Position numbers and translations under genes: made by a program. From Clostridia bacterium (GTDB taxonomy: Bacteria > Bacillota > Clostridia > Oscillospirales > Acutalibacteraceae), in NCBI GenBank assembly GCA_900769775.1, contig CAAGHT010000024.1, positions 1-6,216 on the forward strand: a stretch of DNA of 6,216 bases, given 5' to 3'. The notes under the pieces are model-generated. The model worked only from the letters and a program-made list of their open reading frames with translations. It had not been told where the DNA came from and made no database searches. Positions 1 to 5,237 of the stretch are shown here, in pieces; the first letter of the stretch is position 1, and each line of letters begins with the position of its first letter.

Positions 1-1
1 C

Positions 2-580
2 ACAATCATCTCCGCTGCTTCCTGCACAACAAACTGCCTTGCTCCCATGGCAAAGGCTCTCAACGATTACGCTCCCATCCAGAGCGGTATCATGACCACT
101 GTTCACGCTTACACCGGTGACCAGATGATCCTCGACGGTCCCCACAGAAAGGGTGACCTCCGCAGAGCTCGTGCAGGCGCTGTTAACATCGTTCCCAACT
201 CTACCGGTGCTGCAAAGGCTATCGGTCTTGTTATCCCCGAGCTCAACGGCAAGCTCATCGGTTCCGCTCAGCGCGTTCCCGTTGCTACCGGCTCTACCAC
301 CATCCTTACCGCTGTTGTTAAGGGTGCTGACGTAACTAAGGAAGGCATCAACGCTGCTATGAAGGCTGCTGCTTCTGCTTCCTTCGGCTACAACGAGGAT
401 CAGATCGTATCTTCTGACGTTATCGGTATGCGTTACGGTTCTCTCTTCGACGCTACTCAGACAATGGTCGCTAAGATCGCTGACGATCTCTATGAGGTTC
501 AGGTTGTTTCTTGGTATGATAACGAGAACAGCTACACCAGCCAGATGGTTCGTACAATTAAGTACTTCGCTGAACTCTAA
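2..580 (+). CDS. gap: Glyceraldehyde-3-phosphate dehydrogenase, C-terminal part (5' end cut by window)
   Basis: This enzyme oxidises and phosphorylates glyceraldehyde-3-phosphate to 1,3-bisphosphoglycerate in cytoplasmic glycolysis. The reading frame is open from base 2, upstream of the first ATG (47), and encodes SAASCTTNCLAP, the hallmark active-site segment; the catalytic Cys codon is 23-25. The catalytic His lies in TTVHAYTGDQ (codon 104-106). Further family segments are RRARAGAVNIVPNSTGAAKAI, the GSAQRVPV substrate-binding strand, and the C-terminal WYDNENSYTSQMV that contacts the nicotinamide ring. About 192 residues are visible of a usual length near 335, so the N-terminal Rossmann half and the start codon lie outside. 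NAD versus NADP preference cannot be judged, because the deciding N-terminal residues are missing. Codon use is strongly biased (GCT, CTC, TTC, ATC), as expected of a highly expressed gene. The ATG at 47 is an internal Met, not a start. A terminator follows, so the downstream cluster is probably not part of its transcript. Confidence 0.98.
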   Translation, partial: TIISAASCTTNCLAPMAKALNDYAPIQSGIMTTVHAYTGDQMILDGPHRKGDLRRARAGAVNIVPNSTGAAKAIGLVIPELNGKLIGSAQRVPVATGSTTILTAVVKGADVTKEGINAAMKAAASASFGYNEDQIVSSDVIGMRYGSLFDATQTMVAKIADDLYEVQVVSWYDNENSYTSQMVRTIKYFAEL

Positions 581-582
581 TT

Positions 583-615
583 CTTTGGGTCTGGCATAAT
601 GAGCGCAGACCAAAG
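583..615 (+). other. Bulged hairpin in the gap 3' untranslated region
   Basis: CTTTGGGTCTG (583-593) can pair with CAGACCAAAG (606-615), forming a 10-bp stem with one bulged G and a 12-base loop, three bases after the gap stop codon. It is followed by GAAAAACAG rather than a T run, so it is not a classical terminator. It could be a 3' stabilising or processing hairpin on the gap mRNA ahead of the true terminator. The structure is seen directly in the sequence; the role is inferred. Confidence 0.55.
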
Positions 616-634
616 GAAAAACAGATTAAAAAAT

Positions 635-671
635 GCCTTGCAGATTTTTTCTGCGAGGCTTTTTTCTTTTT
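635..671 (+). terminator. Rho-independent terminator of gap
   Basis: The stem GCCTTGCAG (635-643) pairs with CTGCGAGGC (651-659), 9 bp including one G-U pair, around a T-rich 7-base loop. It is followed by a T-rich tail, TTTTTTCTTTTT (660-671). It ends gap transcription just before the promoter of the next gene. Confidence 0.9.
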
Positions 672-679
672 ATATCGTA

Positions 680-708
680 TTGACAATAAAGGCTTTCGGT
701 GCTATTAT
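680..708 (+). promoter_or_regulatory. Sigma-A type promoter of the first zinc-ribbon gene
   Basis: A perfect -35 box, TTGACA (680-685), is followed by a 17-bp spacer and the -10 box TATTAT (703-708, 5 of 6 to consensus). A TG at 700-701 forms an extended -10 (TGCTATTAT). Transcription should start near 715, giving a short leader of about 25 bases before the ATG at 741. No operator-like inverted repeat is evident. Confidence 0.85.
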
Positions 709-740
709 TTTAATATACTAAAGTATAAGGAGATACCACT

Positions 741-1703
741 ATGTTTTGTACTAATTGCGGCGCTAAGCTTTCTGATGATGCTAAATTCTGCCTTAACTGC
801 GGAGCTAAAATTGATGCCCCCGTTCCTGCAGTAGAGCCTGTACCTGCTCCCACACCCGTTGCACCTGTGGCACCGATTGCAGAGCCTGCACCCGTAGTTG
901 AGCCCACACCCGCACCCGTTGCTGCTCCCTCTGTTCCTCTTGAAACAGTAATAGCTGAGACGCCTGCACCCAAAAAGAATAAAACCCCCGCATGGGTTAT
1001 CGTTATTATAATTATTCTGGCCTTAGCCCTTGTTGGCATTGGCGGCTATATCGTATATGATGAGTTCTTCGCTGATTCTGTCTCAACCTCAGCAGATGAT
1101 GACGATGATGATAAGAAAACCTCATCCGGCATTACCTCTTCAGACATCACCTCCTCGGGTGATATTTCCTCAGACGACACCTCATCGGACAACTCAAGCT
1201 CCTCTATAACACCTGCTCAGCCGACAATAAATTCTGATTATACGGCATTTTACACCGAAAACGGTGTTCGCGAAGATGAAACACCTTCTTTTATTACGAG
1301 ATGCGACACCTATCAGGTCTATGGTCACGAGGTTATGGACGGCGTTGTTGAAAAGATGGAAGCCGGCTATAACGACGGTGTTCTTACAAATATGCGCAAT
1401 GTTGTATATTATACCCACTCTGCCTTAGCAGCACAGTGGGGCGGAAATCATATGGTAACCGAAGACAACATCAATACGCTTATTGACAACTGGAAGACCC
1501 AGTTTGATTCTGTTGACAATTTAGATTTCGCAACTGTCAGCTATATTAAGGAAAACAATCTCGTTAAGATTGTAATCGATTATACCAATCTTGATAATTC
1601 TTCTAATTGCGAAAAGGTATTCGGTCAAGACGGAACGCAGTCAAGGGAGCAGCATCTGAAACTTATGAAACAGCATGGCTATGTAGAAAAATTTGTTGAC
1701 TAA
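741..1703 (+). CDS. Zinc-ribbon single-pass membrane protein with type A C-terminal domain (paralog 1)
   Basis: The 320-residue protein starts at ATG 741, seven bases after AAGGAGA (727-733). Residues 3-20 form a zinc ribbon with Cys 3, 6, 17 and 20 (CxxC-x10-CxxC) and the usual F/CG residues. Residues 25-77 are a Pro/Ala/Val/Glu-rich tether. KKNK at 78-81 precedes a transmembrane helix at about 84-105. Next come an acidic run (D119-D124, then KK) and a Thr/Ser/Asp linker with TSSG/TSSD repeats to about residue 160. The C-terminal domain (about 167-320) resembles that of paralog 3, sharing FYTxxG, EAGYxxG, FG, SR and GYxxKF(V/L)D at the end. The positive-inside rule puts the ribbon in the cytoplasm and the C-terminal domain outside. 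The plan recalls TcaA/YvbJ-type envelope proteins (family knowledge, weak analogy); I do not recognise the C-terminal domain. The gene is transcribed alone, with its own promoter and terminator. Bases 885-964 are identical to part of paralog 4. Confidence 0.9.
   Translation: MFCTNCGAKLSDDAKFCLNCGAKIDAPVPAVEPVPAPTPVAPVAPIAEPAPVVEPTPAPVAAPSVPLETVIAETPAPKKNKTPAWVIVIIIILALALVGIGGYIVYDEFFADSVSTSADDDDDDKKTSSGITSSDITSSGDISSDDTSSDNSSSSITPAQPTINSDYTAFYTENGVREDETPSFITRCDTYQVYGHEVMDGVVEKMEAGYNDGVLTNMRNVVYYTHSALAAQWGGNHMVTEDNINTLIDNWKTQFDSVDNLDFATVSYIKENNLVKIVIDYTNLDNSSNCEKVFGQDGTQSREQHLKLMKQHGYVEKFVD
885..964 (+). repeat. 80-bp perfect direct repeat, copy 1 (in paralog 1 tether)
   Basis: These 80 bases are identical, base for base, to 3772-3851, at an offset of 2887. 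They are in the same reading frame and encode residues 49-75 of paralog 1, ending in the non-repetitive SVPLETVIAETP. Identity stops abruptly on both sides: base 884 is G versus A, and base 965 is T versus C. The absence of any silent difference points to a recent duplication or gene conversion. Confidence 0.97.
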
Positions 1704-1709
1704 TTTTTT

Positions 1710-1740
1710 CGGAAGGCAGAGAAATCTGCCTTCCGTTTTT
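1710..1740 (+). terminator. Rho-independent terminator of paralog 1
   Basis: A perfect 11-bp stem, CGGAAGGCAGA (1710-1720) with TCTGCCTTCCG (1725-1735), is capped by a GAAA tetraloop and followed by TTTTT (1736-1740). It begins seven bases after the stop codon and separates paralog 1 from the following operon. Confidence 0.93.
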
Positions 1741-1742
1741 GC

Positions 1743-1771
1743 TTGACTTATATTTATTATAATAATATAAT
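1743..1771 (+). promoter_or_regulatory. Near-consensus sigma-A promoter of the three-gene operon
   Basis: TTGACT (1743-1748, 5 of 6) lies 17 bp from a perfect TATAAT (1766-1771). It starts two bases after the T run of the upstream terminator, so terminator and promoter are packed together. The surrounding sequence is almost pure A/T. Transcription should start near 1778, about 28 bases before the ATG at 1806. Confidence 0.88.
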
Positions 1772-1805
1772 TATATTATGATTTACATATATTGGAGGAC
1801 TCAGT

Positions 1806-2549
1806 ATGTTTTGTAAGAATTGCGGTGCAAAGCTTTTAGAAACCTCAAAGTTTTGTCTTAACTGCGGCACTAAGGTTGAAGCGCCTGCCGCTCCTGCGGC
1901 ACCGATAGTAACGACTCCCGTGGCTGAGCCTGCCCCCTCTCCCGTTTCTCCCACTCCCAAAAAGAATAAAACTCCGGCTTTTATTATAGTACTCATTATT
2001 ATCCTCTCACTTCTTCTCGTTGGTGAGGCAGCCTTTATTGTTTATGATGAGCTTATAGCGCCTGATTCTTATTCGGAGTCGGACGAGGAGGATAAGGACT
2101 CTTCTTCAAAAAACACCTCATCGGGCAATGGGCTTAATGATAATTCCTCCGAGAATTCTTCCTACTTTACCTCATCGGACAATACCTCTTCAAACGAAGA
2201 AAAGGAGTTTTCCCCCTCGGTTATCAGCGGAAGCTGGTATCTTTCGAGCTTTGTCGACAGCGAGGGCAATGAAATTACTCCTCAGGTTAACGCTTTCCTT
2301 TACATAAACCTTACTGCGGACGGAAAGGGCGACGGCCTTTATGCTGTATATGAGGGCAGAAATGAAAACCGCACACTCAGCTGGAAATATAAGAATCCCC
2401 TAAGCAACGGCTCTCATTATTATGAGCTTGAGGCTACTAACGGCGAATCCTACGCTCTTTGCTATAACCCCGAAACCAATCAGCTTTATATGGAATATAT
2501 CGAAAGTGACGAGTCCGAGACCACGCGCTACTATTCGCTTATTTCATAA
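1806..2549 (+). CDS. Zinc-ribbon single-pass membrane protein with type B C-terminal domain (paralog 2)
   Basis: The 247-residue protein starts at ATG 1806, seven bases after GGAGG (1794-1798). The zinc ribbon has Cys 3, 6, 17 and 20. A short Pro/Ala-rich tether (about 25-50) leads to PKKNKTPA and a transmembrane helix at about 58-80. The linker is acidic (SESDEEDKD, 90-98), then Ser/Asn/Asp-rich with several TSS(D/G) units to about residue 135. The C-terminal domain (about 140-247) opens with SGSWYLSS. It is rich in alternating hydrophobic and aromatic residues, consistent with an all-beta fold. It aligns with paralog 4 through the W193, YYEL (206) and NGESYALCY regions. The pattern W...YxL..(D/N)G....L.Y resembles small lipocalin-like barrels of clostridial surface proteins; that is an inference from pattern only. 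The predicted topology is N-in, C-out. This is the first gene of an operon with paralogs 3 and 4, with no terminator between them. Function unknown. Confidence 0.9.
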   Translation: MFCKNCGAKLLETSKFCLNCGTKVEAPAAPAAPIVTTPVAEPAPSPVSPTPKKNKTPAFIIVLIIILSLLLVGEAAFIVYDELIAPDSYSESDEEDKDSSSKNTSSGNGLNDNSSENSSYFTSSDNTSSNEEKEFSPSVISGSWYLSSFVDSEGNEITPQVNAFLYINLTADGKGDGLYAVYEGRNENRTLSWKYKNPLSNGSHYYELEATNGESYALCYNPETNQLYMEYIESDESETTRYYSLIS

Positions 2550-2570
2550 TAATTTTTAGGAGAAGATATT

Positions 2571-3398
2571 ATGTTCTGTCCCAAATGCGGCAAGGTATTG
2601 CCCGACAGTGCAAATTTTTGTGATGACTGCGGAGCGGTTATTGCCGAGGCTGAAGCGACACCAAAAAAAGCTAAAAATTCCGCTTTTCCGCCCTGGATTA
2701 TCGCAATAATTATAATACTGTCACTCGCCGTTCTCGGCACTGCGGCTCTCCTTATTTATACTATTATTGCAGAAAACAAGGCTCCCGCCTCTGCCGATAA
2801 CGACACCTCTACAACCTCTTATGCTGAGACCTCATCCGACAACTCATCATCTGATAACGGCTCCTCAGATAGTCAGAGCGGTAACTCATCCGATACCTCG
2901 AGCAGTGATGAGAGAGAGGTTAATCCGGCCTATGAAAAATTCTATACCGACTGCGGTCTTACTCCCCCTCCCCTTTCCCGCGTGATTTCTGCATATGATG
3001 AATATGATAAATATGCCGTTTCTTTGGATAATTTAATCATTGATGAATATGAGGCGGGCTATGAAAACGGAATTGTTATGGAAATGAACCGCTATATTCA
3101 TTTCACGGAGGGCTATATTAAGGCTTACTACGAAAAGGACATTATAACCGATGCGGATCTTGATGCCTTTATGGAAATGATGGTGGACAGTGAGTACTAC
3201 ACTACCCTTTTAGACCGCAAAAATGTTACCTGTAAGATGGAAAAGGACGGACTTGGCATTGTAATAACCCAGCGAATTGTCGACCTTGACGATACTGAAA
3301 ACCTAAAGGAAATGTTCGGCGCAGACCATCCCCTCTCGAGACAGGAAATGCAAAAAACCTTTGTGGATAACGGATATACAAGTAAATTTTTAGATTAA
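2571..3398 (+). CDS. Zinc-ribbon single-pass membrane protein with type A C-terminal domain (paralog 3)
   Basis: The 275-residue protein starts at ATG 2571, seven bases after AGGAGA (2558-2563) and 21 bases after the stop of paralog 2. The zinc ribbon has Cys 3, 6, 17 and 20. The cytoplasmic tether is the shortest of the four (about residues 25-40, with PKKAK) and lacks the Pro/Val repeats. The transmembrane helix spans about 41-66. The Ser/Asp/Thr linker (about 75-115) is less acidic near the membrane and has no poly-Asp run. The C-terminal domain (about 119-275) matches paralog 1: FYTDCG (124-129), EAGYENG (161-167), FG (249-250), SRQE (256-259) and GYTSKFLD at the end. A TPPP motif at 131-134 could slow translation without EF-P. 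The domain is not recognised. Its charged, mostly helical-looking sequence differs from the beta-like type B domains encoded on either side. Confidence 0.9.
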   Translation: MFCPKCGKVLPDSANFCDDCGAVIAEAEATPKKAKNSAFPPWIIAIIIILSLAVLGTAALLIYTIIAENKAPASADNDTSTTSYAETSSDNSSSDNGSSDSQSGNSSDTSSSDEREVNPAYEKFYTDCGLTPPPLSRVISAYDEYDKYAVSLDNLIIDEYEAGYENGIVMEMNRYIHFTEGYIKAYYEKDIITDADLDAFMEMMVDSEYYTTLLDRKNVTCKMEKDGLGIVITQRIVDLDDTENLKEMFGADHPLSRQEMQKTFVDNGYTSKFLD

Positions 3399-3432
3399 AT
3401 TTTAGAAAATAAAACCTTTGGAGGTATTTAAT

Positions 3433-4479
3433 ATGTTTTGTTCAAATTGCGGAAAAAAGCTTTTAGACGGTACTAAGTTCTGTACCGCCTGCGGCACTAA
3501 GGTTATTTATGAGGAGCCTACCACTGAGCCTGCACCTGCTCCCGCACCCGTAGAGACCACTCCTATAGCACCTGTAGCTCCTGTTGAGCCTGAACCTGCT
3601 CCCGCTCCTGCACCGGTTGCTGAGCCCGTAGCAGAGGCTGAACCTGTAGTGGAGCCTGTTGTAGAAGTCGTTCCCGAGCCGGTCGCTCCCGTTGCAGAGC
3701 CGGTTGTAGAGGCAGTTCCCGTAGCACCCGTACAGCCCGTTGCTCCCGTAGTGCCTGTGGCAGAGCCTGCACCTGCACCCGTAGTTGAGCCCACACCCGC
3801 ACCCGTTGCTGCTCCCTCTGTTCCTCTTGAAACAGTAATAGCTGAGACGCCCACACCCGCACCTGTTGCTGCTCCCACCGTCAAAGCAAAGACCCCCGCA
3901 TGGGCAATAGTAATTGTAATTATTCTCAGCATAGCAGTTCTCGCCGGCGCAGGCTACATAGTTTATGACCAGTTCTTCGCCGATAGCGGCTATACTGTTT
4001 CTGATGATGACGATGATGACGATAAAAAGCCTTCTAAGACCTCATCGGGCAAGACCACCTCGGGAGACACCTCTTCCGACAATATCTCTTCAAACGATAA
4101 CTTAGGCGGCAACGGCAATGGAAATCTTAAGCCCAATGCTCCGAACAATACACCCAGTTTAGATACTACAATTACAAATCGCTCCTGGAATGCCTATAAG
4201 GTGCTTAATATGAACGGCGCAGATGCAGATTATCCCGAAGAATACTATGCTGCATTCTATTTTGATACTAACGGCGAAATTCACGCTCTCTACAGCTATG
4301 ACGATGGCAACGGAAGCAGTGAAATCGGCGGAACCTGGACTATGCTTATCAGCGACTATTATTTAGTTACCGATGATGACGGCCGCAATATCTATCTCAG
4401 CTATTTAGAGGAGACCGATGAGCTTGTTCATAGCTTTGGCGATTGCCAAATCTACTACAAGGTTTATTCCGATCAGTAA
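3433..4479 (+). CDS. Zinc-ribbon single-pass membrane protein with long Pro-rich tether and type B C-terminal domain (paralog 4)
   Basis: The 348-residue protein is the longest of the four. The ATG at 3433 is chosen because it restores the shared MFCxNCG start and lies eight bases after GGAGG (3420-3424); an in-frame TTG at 3418 would overlap that site. The zinc ribbon has Cys 3, 6, 17 and 20. A tether of roughly 125 residues (29-155) is built from Pro/Ala/Val/Glu repeats such as APVAEPV. The transmembrane helix spans about 156-178. It is followed by D191-D197 plus KK, a TSSG/TSSD linker and a Gly/Asn-rich stretch (224-240). The C-terminal domain (about 247-348) matches paralog 2 around W252, W302, YYLV (309) and DGRNIYLSY, and looks all-beta and possibly lipocalin-like (inference). 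The tether, TM and acidic run are closest to paralog 1, so the protein appears mosaic. It is last in the operon, 34 bases after paralog 3. Confidence 0.9.
   Translation: MFCSNCGKKLLDGTKFCTACGTKVIYEEPTTEPAPAPAPVETTPIAPVAPVEPEPAPAPAPVAEPVAEAEPVVEPVVEVVPEPVAPVAEPVVEAVPVAPVQPVAPVVPVAEPAPAPVVEPTPAPVAAPSVPLETVIAETPTPAPVAAPTVKAKTPAWAIVIVIILSIAVLAGAGYIVYDQFFADSGYTVSDDDDDDDKKPSKTSSGKTTSGDTSSDNISSNDNLGGNGNGNLKPNAPNNTPSLDTTITNRSWNAYKVLNMNGADADYPEEYYAAFYFDTNGEIHALYSYDDGNGSSEIGGTWTMLISDYYLVTDDDGRNIYLSYLEETDELVHSFGDCQIYYKVYSDQ
3772..3851 (+). repeat. 80-bp perfect direct repeat, copy 2 (in paralog 4 tether)
   Basis: This stretch is identical to 885-964 and in the same frame, encoding residues 114-140 of paralog 4. 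The flanks are similar in composition but no longer identical. Directly after it, paralog 4 carries an extra PAPVAAPTV unit that resembles PAPVAAPSV inside the repeat, suggesting a small internal tandem duplication. Confidence 0.97.
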
Positions 4480-4522
4480 AATAAAAAAGAGTTTTGAAAG
4501 GCTTCTTCTAATAAGGATATTT

Positions 4523-4560
4523 AAAAACACCGACAGATTCTCTAAATCTGTCGGTGTTTT
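4523..4560. terminator. Bidirectional rho-independent terminator between convergent genes
   Basis: A perfect 16-bp inverted repeat (4524-4539 with 4545-4560) encloses the loop CTCTA. Its core is CACCGACAGATT, flanked by an A run on the left (4523-4527) and a T run on the right (4557-4560). It therefore provides a U tail in both directions. It ends the paralog 2-3-4 operon on the + strand and the lipoprotein gene on the - strand. Confidence 0.92.
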
Positions 4561-4581
4561 CTATTTGATAAAGTCTCAATT

Positions 4582-5067
4582 TTACTCTGCATAGGCTGAA
4601 TAGTCTACTCTAAAATAATAGTAGTGACTGTCGCCGTTTTCATCCTTTACTCTAACGAGATACGACCAAACCGTATAATTGTTAACCCAACTGTCACTAT
4701 CGCTATACCACCAATCGATTGGTATAGTTACCGTATTGGAGTCGTGAGATGTATGAAGAGACAGGTCGATATATCCGTTCAATTCAGCATCTATGTCTCT
4801 ATCATCAACCAAGGACAAGCAAACAACAGAGCAGGATGCTACCTCAAAATCTGTTTCAAAGGAAAAGGTCGATTCACCATCTTTTTCAACTACAATATTC
4901 GTATAATTGTTTTTGTATTTGCGTATGGCTGATTTCATCCTGCTTTTTGAGTATTCGCCTGTCCACGCTTTCAACACGGTGTTTGTCTCCCCAAATTTGG
5001 CATCTTGACATCCCACTAACAAAATGAGGAATACAAATGCCAAAACCAATGCTAACAACTTTTTCAT
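4582..5067 (-). CDS. Small predicted lipoprotein of unknown function
   Basis: The 161-residue protein starts with MKKLLALVLAFVFLILLVGC, a type II signal peptide with lipobox LVGC. Cleavage and lipidation are expected at Cys20, which would anchor it on the outer face of the membrane. The start is supported by AAGGAGG (minus strand of 5076-5082), eight bases before the ATG. A basic stretch (KSRMKSAIRKYKNNY, about 41-55) follows the tether. The rest is rich in Asp, Ser, Tyr and beta-prone residues (about 57-158), including IPIDWWYSDSDSW and a final YYYFRVDYSAYAE, suggesting a small beta-sandwich-like domain. No family is recognised. It is convergent to the zinc-ribbon operon and has its own promoter and a shared terminator, so co-location does not by itself show a common function. 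The lipidation call is strong; everything beyond it is open. Confidence 0.88.
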   Translation of the reverse strand: MKKLLALVLAFVFLILLVGCQDAKFGETNTVLKAWTGEYSKSRMKSAIRKYKNNYTNIVVEKDGESTFSFETDFEVASCSVVCLSLVDDRDIDAELNGYIDLSLHTSHDSNTVTIPIDWWYSDSDSWVNNYTVWSYLVRVKDENGDSHYYYFRVDYSAYAE

Positions 5068-5148
5068 ACAAACAACCTCCTTGTTGAATTCTTGTTTACC
5101 AACTGATTTTGAAGAATCGGCATCACACCTGCAAGCCTATCCCTTTTT

Positions 5149-5177
5149 ATTATAACAAATCGGTAGGCGCTATTCAA
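5149..5177 (-). promoter_or_regulatory. Sigma-A promoter of the lipoprotein gene
   Basis: Read on the - strand, TTGAAT (5177-5172) is separated by 17 bp from a perfect TATAAT (5154-5149). Transcription should begin near 5142, giving a leader of about 75 bases to the ATG at 5067. It lies immediately downstream of the argS terminator, so the lipoprotein gene is an independent unit. Confidence 0.85.
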
Positions 5178-5184
5178 GTATAAT

Positions 5185-5223
5185 AAAAAATGCGAGACTG
5201 CCATTATTAAGGACAGTCTCGCA
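5185..5223 (-). terminator. Rho-independent terminator of argS
   Basis: On the - strand, TGCGAGACTG (5223-5214) pairs with CAGTCTCGCA (5200-5191). Two further G-C pairs extend the stem beyond one unpaired base, and it is followed by six T (5190-5185). It lies 14 bases after the argS stop codon. Confidence 0.92.
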
Positions 5224-5237
5224 AAAAGCTTCTTTAT

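Noticed and set aside
747..800. Zinc ribbons as evidence that the four proteins are DNA-binding regulators
   Set aside because: This short CxxC...CxxC ribbon is common at the N-terminus of Firmicute membrane proteins and is not specific for DNA binding. No DNA-binding domain follows it.
710..1039. - strand reading frame opposite paralog 1
   Set aside because: It is a shadow of the same repetitive tether and would overlap the promoter and start of paralog 1.
3418..3432. Upstream TTG start for paralog 4 (adds MEVFN)
   Set aside because: The TTG overlaps the GGAGG site at 3420-3424. The ATG at 3433 gives the MFCxNCG start shared by all four proteins.
885..3851. CRISPR array or transposon ends as an explanation of the direct repeat
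   Set aside because: There are only two copies, they are nearly 2.9 kb apart, both are inside coding frames, and there are no spacers, terminal inverted repeats or transposase.
3507..3932. Long - strand reading frame (141 codons) rich in Gly/Ala/Thr opposite paralog 4
   Set aside because: It is the mirror of the Pro/Ala/Val codon repeats in the tether. It has no ribosome binding site, and the + strand gene is clearly real.
4624..4932. + strand reading frame opposite the lipoprotein gene
   Set aside because: The - strand gene has a lipobox signal peptide, a strong ribosome binding site and a consensus promoter. The + frame has none of these.
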